Source: Streptomyces misionensis (GTDB taxonomy: Bacteria > Actinomycetota > Actinomycetes > Streptomycetales > Streptomycetaceae). Taken from it: 59,344 nucleotides of DNA. Location: NCBI RefSeq assembly GCF_007896895.1, contig NZ_VOGW01000102.1:1-59344 (forward strand). The letters are read 5' to 3'. Made by a program: the position numbers and the translations under genes. This document shows positions 7,766-16,252 of the stretch, piece after piece. Below the pieces are notes generated by a model. It saw nothing but the letters and a program-made list of their open reading frames with translations, did not search any database and had not been told where the DNA came from. Positions within the stretch are counted from its first letter, which is position 1; each line of letters opens with the position of its first letter.

Positions 7766-8614
7766 ATGATGCGGCGCGGTATGAGACGGGGCGGGACGGG
7801 CTGGGCGGCGGTCGCGGCGGCCGTCGTCACCGTGGTGGGAGCCTCCGTGCTGGGCCCCCTCGCCGGTACCAGCGCGGGCGGCGCGGCCGCGAGCCGTCCC
7901 GACGGCCGGGCGCGGGCGGCCGCCCCGCCCGCGGCGCCGGCCCACCCCGGCGCGCGCCAGCCGGTGCCGGGCCAGACCTCCGTGCCGGAACCCGGACTGC
8001 CCGCCCCTGTGGTCAGCATGGACATCGCCCACGCCTCGGACAAGGGGCCGCGCGCCGTGAACATAACCATCGACGACGGTCCCGACCCGGTGTGGACCCC
8101 GCGTGTCCTGAAGGTGCTCAAGGACAACGGGGCCAGGGCCGTCTTCTGCATGATCGGGTCGAAGGCGGCCGAACACCCCGACGTGGTGCGGCAGGTCGTC
8201 GCGGCGGGACACCGGCTGTGCGACCACAGCGTCCATCACGACACGACGATGGACCACAGGTCCCGCTCCTTCCAGTACGCCGAGGTCACCGGGGCGGCCC
8301 GGATGATCGAACAGGCCTCCGGTGGGGTGAAGCCGCAGTACTACCGGGCGCCGGGCGGTGCGTTCACCCCCTACAGCCGGCAGATCGCCGCCTCGGCGGG
8401 GATGCGCCCGCTCGGCTGGAACGTCGACTCCGACGACTACAAGCGGCACGGTGTCCAGGCGATCCTGAACACGGTCGAGCGTGAACTGCCGGGCGGTCCC
8501 ACCATCCTCTTCCACGACGGCGGCGGCGACCGCTCCGAGACCGTGGCGGCGCTCGCGGCGCTGCTGCCCCGGCTGAAGGACCAGGGGTACGCCTTCGGGT
8601 TCCCCGTGCGCTGA
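7766..8614 (+). CDS. Secreted polysaccharide deacetylase (NodB homology, CE4)
   Basis: The 282-residue product begins with an Arg-rich N-terminus and a hydrophobic segment (about 12-33), followed by an Ala/Pro-rich linker to about residue 80. The NodB domain then shows all expected motifs: TIDDGP (catalytic base Asp103, metal Asp104), HSVHH (metal ligands His154 and His158), RAPGG, and a late HDGGG with the catalytic histidine. It should remove N-acetyl groups from chitin oligomers or peptidoglycan outside the cell. The start has a GAAAGG-type site. It converges on the DUF5709 gene across a perfect 17-base hairpin. Confidence 0.9.
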   Translation: MMRRGMRRGGTGWAAVAAAVVTVVGASVLGPLAGTSAGGAAASRPDGRARAAAPPAAPAHPGARQPVPGQTSVPEPGLPAPVVSMDIAHASDKGPRAVNITIDDGPDPVWTPRVLKVLKDNGARAVFCMIGSKAAEHPDVVRQVVAAGHRLCDHSVHHDTTMDHRSRSFQYAEVTGAARMIEQASGGVKPQYYRAPGGAFTPYSRQIAASAGMRPLGWNVDSDDYKRHGVQAILNTVERELPGGPTILFHDGGGDRSETVAALAALLPRLKDQGYAFGFPVR

Positions 8615-8617
8615 CCC

Positions 8618-8663
8618 GTTCCCGCCCGCCCGTCACGGGACGACGGGACGGGCGGGCGGGAAC
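8618..8663. terminator. Bidirectional hairpin terminator
   Basis: A perfect 17-base stem (8618-8634 with 8647-8663) fills almost the whole gap between two convergent stop codons. Confidence 0.85.
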
Positions 8664-8664
8664 A

Positions 8665-9129
8665 TCAGAAGGGCCCGGTGCCGGGGATCACGTGCATCGC
8701 GGCCTCCTCCGCCGAGGCACCGGCGCCGTCCAGCCCCATGTCGGACGCGAGCAGGTCGGACTCGGTGTTCTCGTGGCTGCCCTCGTCCGGCGCGACGAGC
8801 CGGCCCGCGCGTTCGGCACCGACCTCGTCGTCGATCGGCTCGCCGTCCGTGTCCCAGGCGTCGCCGATCCCGTCGCCCTCCGGGACCCCGATGTCGGGCA
8901 CCTCCTCCGCGAGGCGCTCGTCCAGGCTCTCCCCGTGCCACCGCTCGGACGCGGTGACACCGGTGTGCTCCACGCCCCACGGCCTGTCCGGGGGCGAGTA
9001 GCCCTCGTCCAGGACCTCGTCGCCGACCCCGTGGTCCAGGGTGTCCGACGCGTCCAGCAGACCGGCGTCGTCGCGCACCTCGGCCCCGTCCGGCTGGTAC
9101 ACCTCGTCGCCCATCGTCTCGGCAGTCAT
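8665..9129 (-). CDS. DUF5709 family protein
   Basis: A 154-residue, strongly acidic protein with the DUF5709 pattern: an N-terminal GDEVYQPDG region, a middle LDEGYSPPDRPWGVEHTG, then DERLAEEVPD, and an Ala/Glu-rich end with AAMHVI. The family is restricted to actinobacteria and has no known function. There is no signal peptide or membrane segment. ATG 9129 has GGAGG five bases upstream. A short GTGTCC hexamer repeat lies just before the gene. Confidence 0.85.
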   Translation of the reverse strand: MTAETMGDEVYQPDGAEVRDDAGLLDASDTLDHGVGDEVLDEGYSPPDRPWGVEHTGVTASERWHGESLDERLAEEVPDIGVPEGDGIGDAWDTDGEPIDDEVGAERAGRLVAPDEGSHENTESDLLASDMGLDGAGASAEEAAMHVIPGTGPF

Positions 9130-9167
9130 CCGCGCCTCCGCCTTCCCTTCCGCATCTGTATGCGCCT

Positions 9168-9200
9168 CCGTGTCCGTGTCCGTGTCCGTGCTCGTGCCGG
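9168..9200. repeat. Short hexamer tandem repeat (CGTGTC)
   Basis: About five imperfect copies of CGTGTC/CGTGCT lie 40-70 bases upstream of the DUF5709 start. Copy number could vary by slippage. No function is apparent. Confidence 0.6.
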
Positions 9201-9234
9201 GTCCGCGTCCGCCGTCGTGCGCGGGATCAGGTGC

Positions 9235-9462
9235 CGTCGCCCGCCCTGAGGGGGCTCAGCCGGGGGACCGATGCCTTGCCCGTGCCGGAGACCTCGCCAC
9301 CGGTCCGGCGGACCGGGATGAAGGCCGTCTCGTCGGGCGGCGTGATCCGCAGGACCGCGGCGTCTCGGTGGTGACCCCGGTGACCGCCGGGTCGGTGTAC
9401 GTCATCACCGACCAGGGGGCGGCTTCGGGGGCGAGCGTCACGGTCCGCCGCGCCTTCCGGAA
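9235..9462 (-). pseudogene. Frameshifted C-terminal gene fragment, family unknown
   Basis: The minus strand has coding-like sequence in two frames. One frame gives RTVTLAPEAAPWSVMTYTDP..., and after a shift near 9360 another continues AVLRITPPDETAFIPVRR... to a stop near 9235. Together they look like the last 70-80 residues of one protein whose upstream part is gone, replaced by the end of the alpha/beta hydrolase gene five bases away. I do not recognise the family. Confidence 0.4.
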
Positions 9463-9466
9463 CGGG

Positions 9467-10321
9467 TCAGCGACCGGGGCGAACGGACCGGACGGCTTTC
9501 AGGACCAGGTCGGTGACGGGCCCGGGGTCGGTCACGGACACGGCGTGCGGCGCGCGGACGGTGACGGTGCGGGCGCGGGCGCGCTCGGCCATCCACCGCT
9601 CGGCGGCCGGCGGGATGTTGCGGTCCTCGCTCGCGACGAGGTACCAGCTGGGGATCTCCCGCCACGCGGCGGCGGTGGCCGGCTCCTGGAGGGCGGCGAG
9701 GGTGATCGGTCGCTGGCCCGCGGCCATGACCTGCGCGGTGCGGACCGGGACACCGGCCGCGAACTGCTCGCGGAACAGGTCCTTTCGGATGACCAGTTCC
9801 GCGCCCTGCCCGCCGTCCGGCAGCGGGTAGTACTGGGTGGTGGTGGCCTGCCCCAGGGTGCTGCCGGGGAACTTGTCGGTGAGCTGGAGCGCGCTCTCCC
9901 CGATCTCGGGCACGAAGGCGGCGATGTAGACCAGGGCCTCGACCTGCCGGGAGCCGGCCGCGGCCTGACTGATGACCGCGCCGCCGTAGGAGTGCCCGAC
10001 CAGCACGATCGGGCCGTTGACGCTGTCCAGGACGCTGCGGATGTAGGCGGCGTCGCTCGCCAGTCCGCGCAGCGGCAGGGCCGGTGCCAGGACGCGGTGG
10101 CCCTGCCGCTGCAGGCGCTCGATCACGCCGCTCCAGCTGGAGGCGTCGGCGAACGCGCCGTGGATCAGTACGACGGTGGGTGCGTCCGGGTGCTGGTGCG
10201 GTCGGCGCGGCCGGTCGGCCGCCGCCGCCGGCACGGAGAACGCGGCGCCCCCGGTGCCCAGCGCGGCGGCGCCGGCCAGGAGGGACACGGCCACGGTACG
10301 GCGCGAGACGGGTGAGTTCAT
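9467..10321 (-). CDS. Tat-exported alpha/beta hydrolase
   Basis: The 284-residue product has a twin-arginine signal (SRRTVAVSLLAGAAALG) ending near AAAA at 32-35. It is followed by an alpha/beta hydrolase with oxyanion motif LIHGAFADASSW and nucleophile elbow GHSYGG (Ser111); the late APHAVSVTDP supplies the histidine region. It closely resembles the cytoplasmic neighbour at 10392-11117 (shared HGAFADASS, DAAYI.SV, VLVGHSYGGAVI), so the two are a tandem duplication with one copy given an export signal. It is second in a two-gene operon with a 70-base gap. The substrate is unknown; this group includes esterases and salicylate esterase-like enzymes. Confidence 0.85.
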   Translation of the reverse strand: MNSPVSRRTVAVSLLAGAAALGTGGAAFSVPAAAADRPRRPHQHPDAPTVVLIHGAFADASSWSGVIERLQRQGHRVLAPALPLRGLASDAAYIRSVLDSVNGPIVLVGHSYGGAVISQAAAGSRQVEALVYIAAFVPEIGESALQLTDKFPGSTLGQATTTQYYPLPDGGQGAELVIRKDLFREQFAAGVPVRTAQVMAAGQRPITLAALQEPATAAAWREIPSWYLVASEDRNIPPAAERWMAERARARTVTVRAPHAVSVTDPGPVTDLVLKAVRSVRPGR

Positions 10322-10391
10322 GGTTCGCTCTCTGCGGAGGGTACGGCCGCTTCGGCACGGCCGGACGGACGGGCGGGGCGCGGCGGGTGGC

Positions 10392-11117
10392 TCAGGCGGA
10401 GGTGGCCCGGACGGCTTCCTCGATCAGCTCGACGACGCGGTCGGGGTGGGCGAGCATCACCAGGTGGGATGAGTCGACCTCGACGGTCTTCATGCCGGCC
10501 CGCCGGTAGCCGTAGCGCTCCACGTCCGGGTTGATGGTGCGGTCCGAGGAGGCGACCAGGCCCCAGGAGGGCTTGGTCTTCCAGGCGGCGGCCGGGGCCG
10601 CGTCGGCGAACGCCTGGGCCGCCAGCGGGCGCTGGGAGACGGCGAGGACCTCGGCGAGGCGGTGGTCGAGGTCGGCGGCGAAGACGGCCGGGAACTTGTC
10701 GGGCCGTACCGACACATCGGTGCCGGTCTCGGTCGAGCCCTCCATGGGGAACGGCGTGTGGACGAGCGCGGCGGCGAGGTCGGAGTCCGGGAAGCGGCCC
10801 TGCAGTTCACCGAGGCTCTCGCCCTTCTCCAGGGCGTAGCCGGCGAGGTAGACGAGGGCGCTCACGTTGTCCTCGGTGCCCGCGACCGTGATGACGGCGC
10901 CGCCGTAGGAGTGGCCCACCAGAACGACGGGGCCGGGTATCCGGCGGACGACCGAGGCGATGTAGGCGGCGTCGCCGATCAGGCTGCGGTTGGGGACGGC
11001 CGGGGCGACCACGTCCAGGCCGCGGGCGATCAGCCGCGGGATCACCTGTGCGTAGCTGGAGGCGTCGGCGAACGCGCCGTGGACGAGGACGACGGTCGGC
11101 CTGGAGGAACCGGACAT
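10392..11117 (-). CDS. Cytoplasmic alpha/beta hydrolase, paralogue of its neighbour
   Basis: A 241-residue protein starting directly with the hydrolase fold: VVLVHGAFADASSYAQV, nucleophile elbow GHSYGGAVI (Ser70), and SSHLVMLAHPDRV near the end for the catalytic histidine. There is no signal peptide. ATG 11117 opens the operon. The promoter about 100 bases upstream carries the paired GTGC-type half-sites and a TAGGTT -10 box seen at five other promoters in this window. Confidence 0.87.
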   Translation of the reverse strand: MSGSSRPTVVLVHGAFADASSYAQVIPRLIARGLDVVAPAVPNRSLIGDAAYIASVVRRIPGPVVLVGHSYGGAVITVAGTEDNVSALVYLAGYALEKGESLGELQGRFPDSDLAAALVHTPFPMEGSTETGTDVSVRPDKFPAVFAADLDHRLAEVLAVSQRPLAAQAFADAAPAAAWKTKPSWGLVASSDRTINPDVERYGYRRAGMKTVEVDSSHLVMLAHPDRVVELIEEAVRATSA

Positions 11118-11212
11118 GGGAGGACTCGCTTTCGGGTGTCATGGGCGGTGCCCGCGCCGGCCTGGCGGTCGGGGCGGTGGCGGACGGGCGGAGCACCGCC
11201 GGCATGCGAGAG

Positions 11213-11276
11213 AACCTAGTGACGGGCGCCGGGGGTGTTTGTCCGTCAGCGCCCGGGGTATGGCCTGTCCGTGCTC
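11213..11276 (-). promoter_or_regulatory. 22-base direct-repeat promoter, hydrolase operon
   Basis: Read on the minus strand: distal half-site GAGCACGGACAGGCCA starts at 11276, proximal GGGCGCTGACGGACAA starts at 11254 (22 bases later), and TAGGTT starts at 11218 (36 bases after the proximal site). The half-sites fit GTGC-N7-GGCAA. No separate -35 box is seen; the proximal site covers that position, as for a class II activator. Confidence 0.65.
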
Positions 11277-11296
11277 ACCGCCGGACGGCCGTTTGC

Positions 11297-13039
11297 TCAC
11301 GGTCGCGGAACGTTGCGGAGGTTCGCCCGGGCCAGGTCGATCATGCGTCCGACGCCGCCCGTGAGGACGGCGCGGCCGGCCGACAGCGCGAAGCCGGTGA
11401 CCTGCTCGGTCGTGATCTTGGGCGGCAGTGCGAGGGCGTTGGGGTCGGTGACCACGTCGACCAGCGCCGGACCGTCGTGAGCGAACGCCTCCCGCAGGGC
11501 TTCGCGTACCTGCGCCGGCTTCTCGACCCGGATGCCGCGCGCGCCGGCCGCGTCGGCGATGGCCGCGAAGTCGGTGTGCGGGTAGCCGGTGCCGTGCGGC
11601 GGCAGGCCGTCGACCATCATCTCCAGATCGACCATGCCCAGCGAGGAGTTGTTGAAGACGACCACCTTCACCGGCAGGCCGTACTGCACGAGCGTGAGGA
11701 AGTCGCCCATCAACATGGAGAATCCGCCGTCGCCCGAGAGCGACACCACCTGCCGCGAGCGGTCGAGGAACTGTGCGCCGATGGCCTGGGGCAGCGCGTT
11801 GGCCATCGAACCGTGCACGAAGGAGCCGAGCACGCGGCGCCGTCCGTTCGGCGTCAGATAGCGGGCCGCCCACACGCAGCACATGCCGGTGTCCACGGTG
11901 AACACCGCGTCGTCCGAGGCCTCTTCGTCGAGCACGGACGCCACGTACTCGGGGTGGATCGGGGTGTGCCGGCCTGCGTCGTGCGTGTACGCGCCGACGG
12001 CGCCCTCGAGCGCGCGGACGTGGTGGCGCAGCATCCGGTCGAGGAACCGGCGGGACGGCTTCTCCCGGACGGCGGGGGTCAGGCACCGCAGCGTCTCGCG
12101 CACGTCACCCCAGACGGCGAAGTCCAACTGCGTACGGCGCCCGAGCCGTTCGGGCTGTATGTCGACCTGGACGGTCCGCACGTGGCGCGGCAGGAAGTCC
12201 GTGTACGGGAAGTCCGTGCCGAGGAGCAGCAGCAGATCGCACTCGTGCATCGCCTCGTAGGCGGCGCCGTAGCCCAACAGACCGGACATGCCGACGTCGT
12301 ACGGGTTGTCGTACTGGATGTGCTCCTTGCCGCGCAGCGCGTGGCCCACCGGGGCCTTCACCTTCCCGGCGAACGCCATCACCTCGGCGTGGGCGCCCTC
12401 GACGCCCCGGCCGCAGAACACCATCACCTTCTCGGCCGCGTCCACCAGCTCGGTCAGCCGGGCCAGTTCCCCGTCCGCGGGCCGGACCGCCGGCCTCTCC
12501 AGCGGCAGGTGGAGTTCCGCCCCGCCGGCCGGGGCGCGCTCGGCGGCCACGTCTCCGGGCAACGACACCACCGACACCCCGCGCCGGCCGACCGCGTGCT
12601 GGATCGCCGTCTGCGCCACGCGCGGCATCTGGCGGGGGGAGGAGACCAGTTCGGAGTAGTGACTGCACTCCTGGAACAGCCGGTCGGGGTGGGTCTCCTG
12701 GAAGTAGCCGGTGCCGATCTCCCCGCTCGGGATCTGCGCCGCGAGCGCGAGCACGGGGGCCATCGAGCGGTGCGCGTCGAACAGGCCGTTGATCAGATGC
12801 AGATTGCCCGGCCCGCACGACCCCGCGCACGCGGCGAGCTTCCCGGTCAACTGGGCCTCGGCACCGGCGGCGAAGGCCGCGACCTCCTCGTGCCGGACCT
12901 GGATCCACTCCAGGGAGCCGTGCCGTCTGACCGCGTCGACGACGGGGTTCAGGCTGTCGCCGACCACCCCGTACATGCGGCGCACGCCGGCGCGGGCAAG
13001 GAGGTCGACGTACTGCTCGGCTACGGACTGTCCGGCCAT
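11297..13039 (-). CDS. poxB: Pyruvate oxidase / pyruvate dehydrogenase (quinone)-type TPP enzyme
   Basis: A 580-residue three-domain thiamine-diphosphate enzyme, close in length to E. coli PoxB. The N-terminal PYR domain has the catalytic glutamate at Glu51 (VRHEEVAAFAAGAEAQLTG). A central FAD-type domain follows. The C-terminal PP domain has the GDGGFSMLMGDF...NN cofactor motif. The likely reaction is oxidative decarboxylation of pyruvate to acetate and CO2, passing electrons to the quinone pool; an acetolactate-synthase-like role is less likely. ATG 13039 has GAGGAG upstream. Its promoter carries the shared 22-base repeat. Confidence 0.85.
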   Translation of the reverse strand: MAGQSVAEQYVDLLARAGVRRMYGVVGDSLNPVVDAVRRHGSLEWIQVRHEEVAAFAAGAEAQLTGKLAACAGSCGPGNLHLINGLFDAHRSMAPVLALAAQIPSGEIGTGYFQETHPDRLFQECSHYSELVSSPRQMPRVAQTAIQHAVGRRGVSVVSLPGDVAAERAPAGGAELHLPLERPAVRPADGELARLTELVDAAEKVMVFCGRGVEGAHAEVMAFAGKVKAPVGHALRGKEHIQYDNPYDVGMSGLLGYGAAYEAMHECDLLLLLGTDFPYTDFLPRHVRTVQVDIQPERLGRRTQLDFAVWGDVRETLRCLTPAVREKPSRRFLDRMLRHHVRALEGAVGAYTHDAGRHTPIHPEYVASVLDEEASDDAVFTVDTGMCCVWAARYLTPNGRRRVLGSFVHGSMANALPQAIGAQFLDRSRQVVSLSGDGGFSMLMGDFLTLVQYGLPVKVVVFNNSSLGMVDLEMMVDGLPPHGTGYPHTDFAAIADAAGARGIRVEKPAQVREALREAFAHDGPALVDVVTDPNALALPPKITTEQVTGFALSAGRAVLTGGVGRMIDLARANLRNVPRP

Positions 13040-13074
13040 GGTGCTCCTCGGGTGGTCGCTCACGGGGCCGCGCC

Positions 13075-13139
13075 AGGCTAAGGAGACGAGGAGGGGGCCG
13101 GTTGTTCCTCCGTGCACCGTTACCGGTCCGGCAGCGCAC
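13075..13139 (-). promoter_or_regulatory. 22-base direct-repeat promoter, poxB
   Basis: Minus strand: distal GTGCGCTGCCGGACCG from 13139, proximal GTGCACGGAGGAACAA from 13117, TAGCCT from 13080. Spacings are 22 and 37 bases. Confidence 0.65.
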
Positions 13140-13183
13140 CGCTCGCGACCCGGCCGTGTTCCGGACGCGACCGGGAGCGGCCG

Positions 13184-13211
13184 GGTGCGGCCCGCACTCG
13201 CGGGCCGCACC
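13184..13211 (-). terminator. Hairpin terminator after uspA
   Basis: A 12-base perfect stem GGTGCGGCCCGC (loop ACTC) lies 43 bases beyond the universal stress protein stop, before the poxB promoter. Confidence 0.8.
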
Positions 13212-13253
13212 TTGCGCGCGACGGGCTTCGTGGCTCACCCGGCCACCGGCGGA

Positions 13254-13691
13254 TCAGTCCCGGTCGGCGGAGTCGTCCGCGGGCGCCAGCAGTACGGCGA
13301 CACGGCTGTGGTGGGCGACGCTGTCGCTGACCCGGGGGTTGACGAGCGCTTCGAGCGAACCGCGGTGGTGGGGGCTGAGGATCAGGAGGTCGGCCTGCCA
13401 CTCCACGGCGGCGGCGGAGATGGTGGTGGCTATCTGGGTGGTCAGCCCGTGGGCGACGGTGCCCTCGGCCTCCACGCCCGCGTCACGCAGCGAGGCGAGC
13501 GCCTCGTCGAGGATGGCCTTGGCCTCCGCGTCGTCCTCCAGGGGCACCACGGCGGCGAGCGACGCCGAGGAAGGGGCGACGTGCAGAACACCGACCTTGG
13601 CCCCGGTCAGGCGGGCCATGTCGCCGGCCAGGCGGATGACGGAGTGGCGGGCGGGGCTGGGGTCAACAGCGACAAGAATACGCTGGAACAT
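13254..13691 (-). CDS. Universal stress protein, single UspA domain
   Basis: A 145-residue single-domain UspA protein (MFQRILVAVDPSP at the start, a VGVLHVAP strand, ADLLILSPHHRGSLEALV near 105-122, and a VAVLLAP end). The nucleotide-binding G-2x-G-9x-G(S/T) pattern is only partly kept (HRGSLEALVNPRVSDS), so ATP binding is uncertain. A 9-codon longer start exists at 13718; ATG 13691 fits the family start. It lies between poxB and the monooxygenase operon, but its own upstream region lacks the shared repeat. Confidence 0.85.
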   Translation of the reverse strand: MFQRILVAVDPSPARHSVIRLAGDMARLTGAKVGVLHVAPSSASLAAVVPLEDDAEAKAILDEALASLRDAGVEAEGTVAHGLTTQIATTISAAAVEWQADLLILSPHHRGSLEALVNPRVSDSVAHHSRVAVLLAPADDSADRD

Positions 13692-13846
13692 TACTTTTGT
13701 CCGTTTCTGAGTAAGCATCAAGAGCTGCAAGCATCCTGCTGAACACCCCAGGGGACCGTTGTGTTCCATGGGCCTCCGGTGTCCGGCGTTCCTCATGAAC
13801 AGTGAATCCCGGACGGCGCCGCTTCCGTACCGGAAGCCGGGCGGAA

Positions 13847-13911
13847 GTGCTTTCCCGGGCAAAACCCCGTGCGTTCCCCGGCAAGGCCCGCTGGTCACCG
13901 CGTTCTAGGGT
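13847..13911 (+). promoter_or_regulatory. 22-base direct-repeat promoter, monooxygenase operon
   Basis: Distal GTGCTTTCCCGGGCAA at 13847, proximal GTGCGTTCCCCGGCAA at 13869, TAGGGT at 13906. Spacings are 22 and 37. The two half-sites match at 14 of 16 positions, one of the cleanest pairs. Confidence 0.75.
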
Positions 13912-14032
13912 CGCCGGAAGAAAGCGCGTCAGCGCCCTGAAAGGGCCGTGAGCGCCCTTGCCGGCGACCTCGTCATTCGGATCGCCGAATCGTGTGCCGC
14001 CCGGCTTTCTCCCACGGTGAAAGGAATCCCCG

Positions 14033-15178
14033 ATGCCCCCGGAAAAAACAGCGCCGAGTACCCAATTCGGCGTCTTCACGGTCGGTGACGTCACGCCGGA
14101 CCCGACCACGGGGCGTACGCCGTCCGAGCGTGAGCGGATCAAGGCCATGGTCGCGATCGCGTTGAAGGCGGAGGAGGTCGGTCTGGACGTGTTCGCGACG
14201 GGTGAGCACCACAATCCGCCGTTCGTGCCGTCGTCGCCGACCACGATGCTCGGGTACATAGCCGCGCGTACGCAGAACCTGGTCCTGTCCACCTCGACGA
14301 CGCTGATCACCACGAACGACCCGGTGAAGATCGCGGAGGATTTCGCGATGCTCCAGCACCTGGCGGACGGGCGGGTGGACCTGATGATGGGACGTGGCAA
14401 CACGGGCCCGGTGTATCCGTGGTTCGGCAAGGACATCCGCGAGGGCATCGATCTGGCGGTGGAGAACTACGCGCTGCTGCGGCGGCTGTGGCGTGAGGAC
14501 GTCGTGGACTGGGAGGGCAAGTTCCGCACGCCGCTGCAGGGCTTCACCTCGACGCCCAGGCCGCTGGACGGGGTGGCGCCGTTCGTGTGGCACGGTTCGA
14601 TCCGGTCGCCGGAGATCGCGGAGCAGGCGGCGTACTACGGCGACGGCTTCTTCCACAACAACATCTTCTGGCCCATGGGTCACACCCGGCGGATGATCGA
14701 GCTGTACCGCAACCGGTACGCCCATTACGGGCACGGCACGCCGGAGCAGGCGATCGTCGGGCTGGGCGGTCAGGTGTTCATGCGGAGGAACTCGCAGGAC
14801 GCGGTGCGTGAGTTCCGGCCGTACTTCGACAACGCGCCGGTGTACGGGCACGGTCCCTCGCTGGAGGAGTTCACCGCGCAGACCCCGCTGACGGTGGGTT
14901 CGCCGCAGCAGGTGATCGAGCGGACCCTGTCGTTCCGCGAGTACGCGGGTGACTACCAGCGCCAGCTGTTCCTGATGGACCACGCGGGGCTGCCGCTGAA
15001 GACCGTCCTGGAGCAGCTCGACCTCCTGGGCGAGGAAGTGGTGCCGGTGCTGCGCGAGGAGTTCGCGAAGAACCGCCCGGCGCAGGTGCCGGACGCCCCG
15101 GACCACCGGTCGCTGCTGGCCGCGAAGAACGCGCAGGCCGCGCGGGGCACGGACGCGAAGGAGGAGAGCACCGTATGA
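14033..15178 (+). CDS. LLM-class flavin-dependent oxidoreductase (CE1758 type)
   Basis: A 381-residue luciferase-like TIM-barrel protein. Typical stretches are FATGEHHNPPFVPSSP, LSTSTTLITTNDPVKIAEDFA and GRVDLMMGRGNTGPVYPWF, then PFVWHGSIRSPE. It belongs to the group that is always paired with a small FMN reductase, and the reductase follows directly with an ATGA overlap. Together they form a two-component monooxygenase: the reductase makes FMNH2 and this protein uses it with O2 on an unknown substrate. Start ATG 14033 has a GAAAGGAA site. Confidence 0.88.
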   Translation: MPPEKTAPSTQFGVFTVGDVTPDPTTGRTPSERERIKAMVAIALKAEEVGLDVFATGEHHNPPFVPSSPTTMLGYIAARTQNLVLSTSTTLITTNDPVKIAEDFAMLQHLADGRVDLMMGRGNTGPVYPWFGKDIREGIDLAVENYALLRRLWREDVVDWEGKFRTPLQGFTSTPRPLDGVAPFVWHGSIRSPEIAEQAAYYGDGFFHNNIFWPMGHTRRMIELYRNRYAHYGHGTPEQAIVGLGGQVFMRRNSQDAVREFRPYFDNAPVYGHGPSLEEFTAQTPLTVGSPQQVIERTLSFREYAGDYQRQLFLMDHAGLPLKTVLEQLDLLGEEVVPVLREEFAKNRPAQVPDAPDHRSLLAAKNAQAARGTDAKEESTV

Positions 15179-15828
15179 AGCTCGTCGTCGTATCGGCGGG
15201 ACTGAGCGTCCCGTCCTCCACCCGGCTGCTCGCCGACCGGCTGGCCGCGGTCGCCGCCCCGGCGGCCACCGCTCCCGAACCCCAGCCGGCCGCCCTCCGG
15301 GTGATCGAGCTGCGCGACCTCGCGGTGGAGATCGCGCACAACCTCACCAACGGGTTTCCCGAGCCGCAACTGGCCGACGCCTTCGACGCGGTGGCCGCGG
15401 CCGACGGGCTGATCGTCGTCACGCCGGTGTTCTCCGCGTCGTACAGCGGGCTGTTCAAGTCCTTCTTCGACGCGCTGAGCGTGCACGACGAGGGCGCCCT
15501 GGCCGGGAAGCCGGTGCTGATCGCCGCGACCGGCGGTACGGCACGGCACTCGCTGGTCCTGGACCACGCGCTGCGTCCGCTCTTCTCCTACCTGAAGGCC
15601 GTCGTCGTCCCCACCGGGGTCTACGCCGCCTCCGAGGACTGGGGAGCCGAGGGCCTCGACCGCCGGATCGCACGGGCCGCGGGCGAACTGGCGGCCCTGG
15701 TGAGCGGGCTCGGCACGGCCCCGAAGCCCGCCGGACAGAGTCTGGAACCGGTGCCGTTCGCGCAGCGGCTCGCCGCACTCGAGCGGCTCCCCGGCCGTAC
15801 CCGGCCGCATCCCGCCACGGAGCTGTGA
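15175..15828 (+). CDS. NADPH-dependent FMN reductase (CE1759 type)
   Basis: A 217-residue flavodoxin-fold reductase: KLVVVSAGLSVPSSTRLLADRL at the phosphate-binding loop, then ADGLIVVTPVFSASYSGLFKSFFD and GKPVLIAATGGTARHS, characteristic of the FMN_red family. It should deliver reduced FMN to the monooxygenase encoded just upstream, with which it overlaps by ATGA. Confidence 0.88.
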   Translation: MKLVVVSAGLSVPSSTRLLADRLAAVAAPAATAPEPQPAALRVIELRDLAVEIAHNLTNGFPEPQLADAFDAVAAADGLIVVTPVFSASYSGLFKSFFDALSVHDEGALAGKPVLIAATGGTARHSLVLDHALRPLFSYLKAVVVPTGVYAASEDWGAEGLDRRIARAAGELAALVSGLGTAPKPAGQSLEPVPFAQRLAALERLPGRTRPHPATEL

Positions 15829-15856
15829 CGCCTTCGGGCCGTGGGAGGAGAGGTCG

Positions 15857-16129
15857 ATGAAGACTCGGACGAAGCCGCTTGCGCGGATGTGGGAATGGCA
15901 GGCCGAGGCCGCGTGCCGCGGTATGGACAGCTCGGTCTTCTTCTCGCCCGCCGGTGAACGCGGGCGGGCCCGCCGGCACCGCGAGGAGGCGGCGCGAGCG
16001 ATCTGCGACAGCTGCCCGGTGAGCGGTCCCTGCGGCCGCTTCGCCCTGACGTCCCAGCAGTTCTACGGCGTCTGGGGCGGTTACACCGAGGCCGAGCGCC
16101 GTTCCGCGGTCCGTGTGCACCCGCGATAG
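15857..16129 (+). CDS. WhiB-family iron-sulfur transcription factor
   Basis: A 90-residue WhiB protein with the four cluster cysteines Cys20, Cys50, Cys53 and Cys59 (CRG ... ICDSCPVSGPC) and the GVWGG turn followed by a basic tail. WhiB proteins hold an O2/NO-sensitive [4Fe-4S] cluster and work with sigma factors. It starts 28 bases after the FMN reductase with a GGAGAGG site and is probably in the same transcript, so the redox monooxygenase operon carries its own redox-sensing regulator. The spacing C-x29-C-x2-C-x5-C is normal. Confidence 0.9.
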   Translation: MKTRTKPLARMWEWQAEAACRGMDSSVFFSPAGERGRARRHREEAARAICDSCPVSGPCGRFALTSQQFYGVWGGYTEAERRSAVRVHPR

Positions 16130-16189
16130 CCGGGCGGGACGGCCGGACAAGCCGTGCGTCACGCCCGCGAAGCCGGGGTGGAAAGAGCC

Positions 16190-16229
16190 GAAGCCGGGGG
16201 TGGGATCGGGCGATCCCACCCCCGGCTTC
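16190..16229. terminator. Bidirectional hairpin terminator
   Basis: A 19-base perfect stem (16190-16208 with 16211-16229) separates the WhiB gene from the convergent MFS gene. Confidence 0.85.
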
Positions 16230-16252
16230 CGGGGTTTTCCGGGCCCCCGGGG

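Noticed and set aside
9256..9441. 61-codon complete small gene
   Set aside because: Coding character continues in a second frame past its stop, so it is better read as a frameshifted C-terminal fragment.
13692..13840. Shared 22-base repeat at the uspA promoter
   Set aside because: No GTGC-type half-site pair with a TAGnnT box could be found upstream of uspA on the minus strand.
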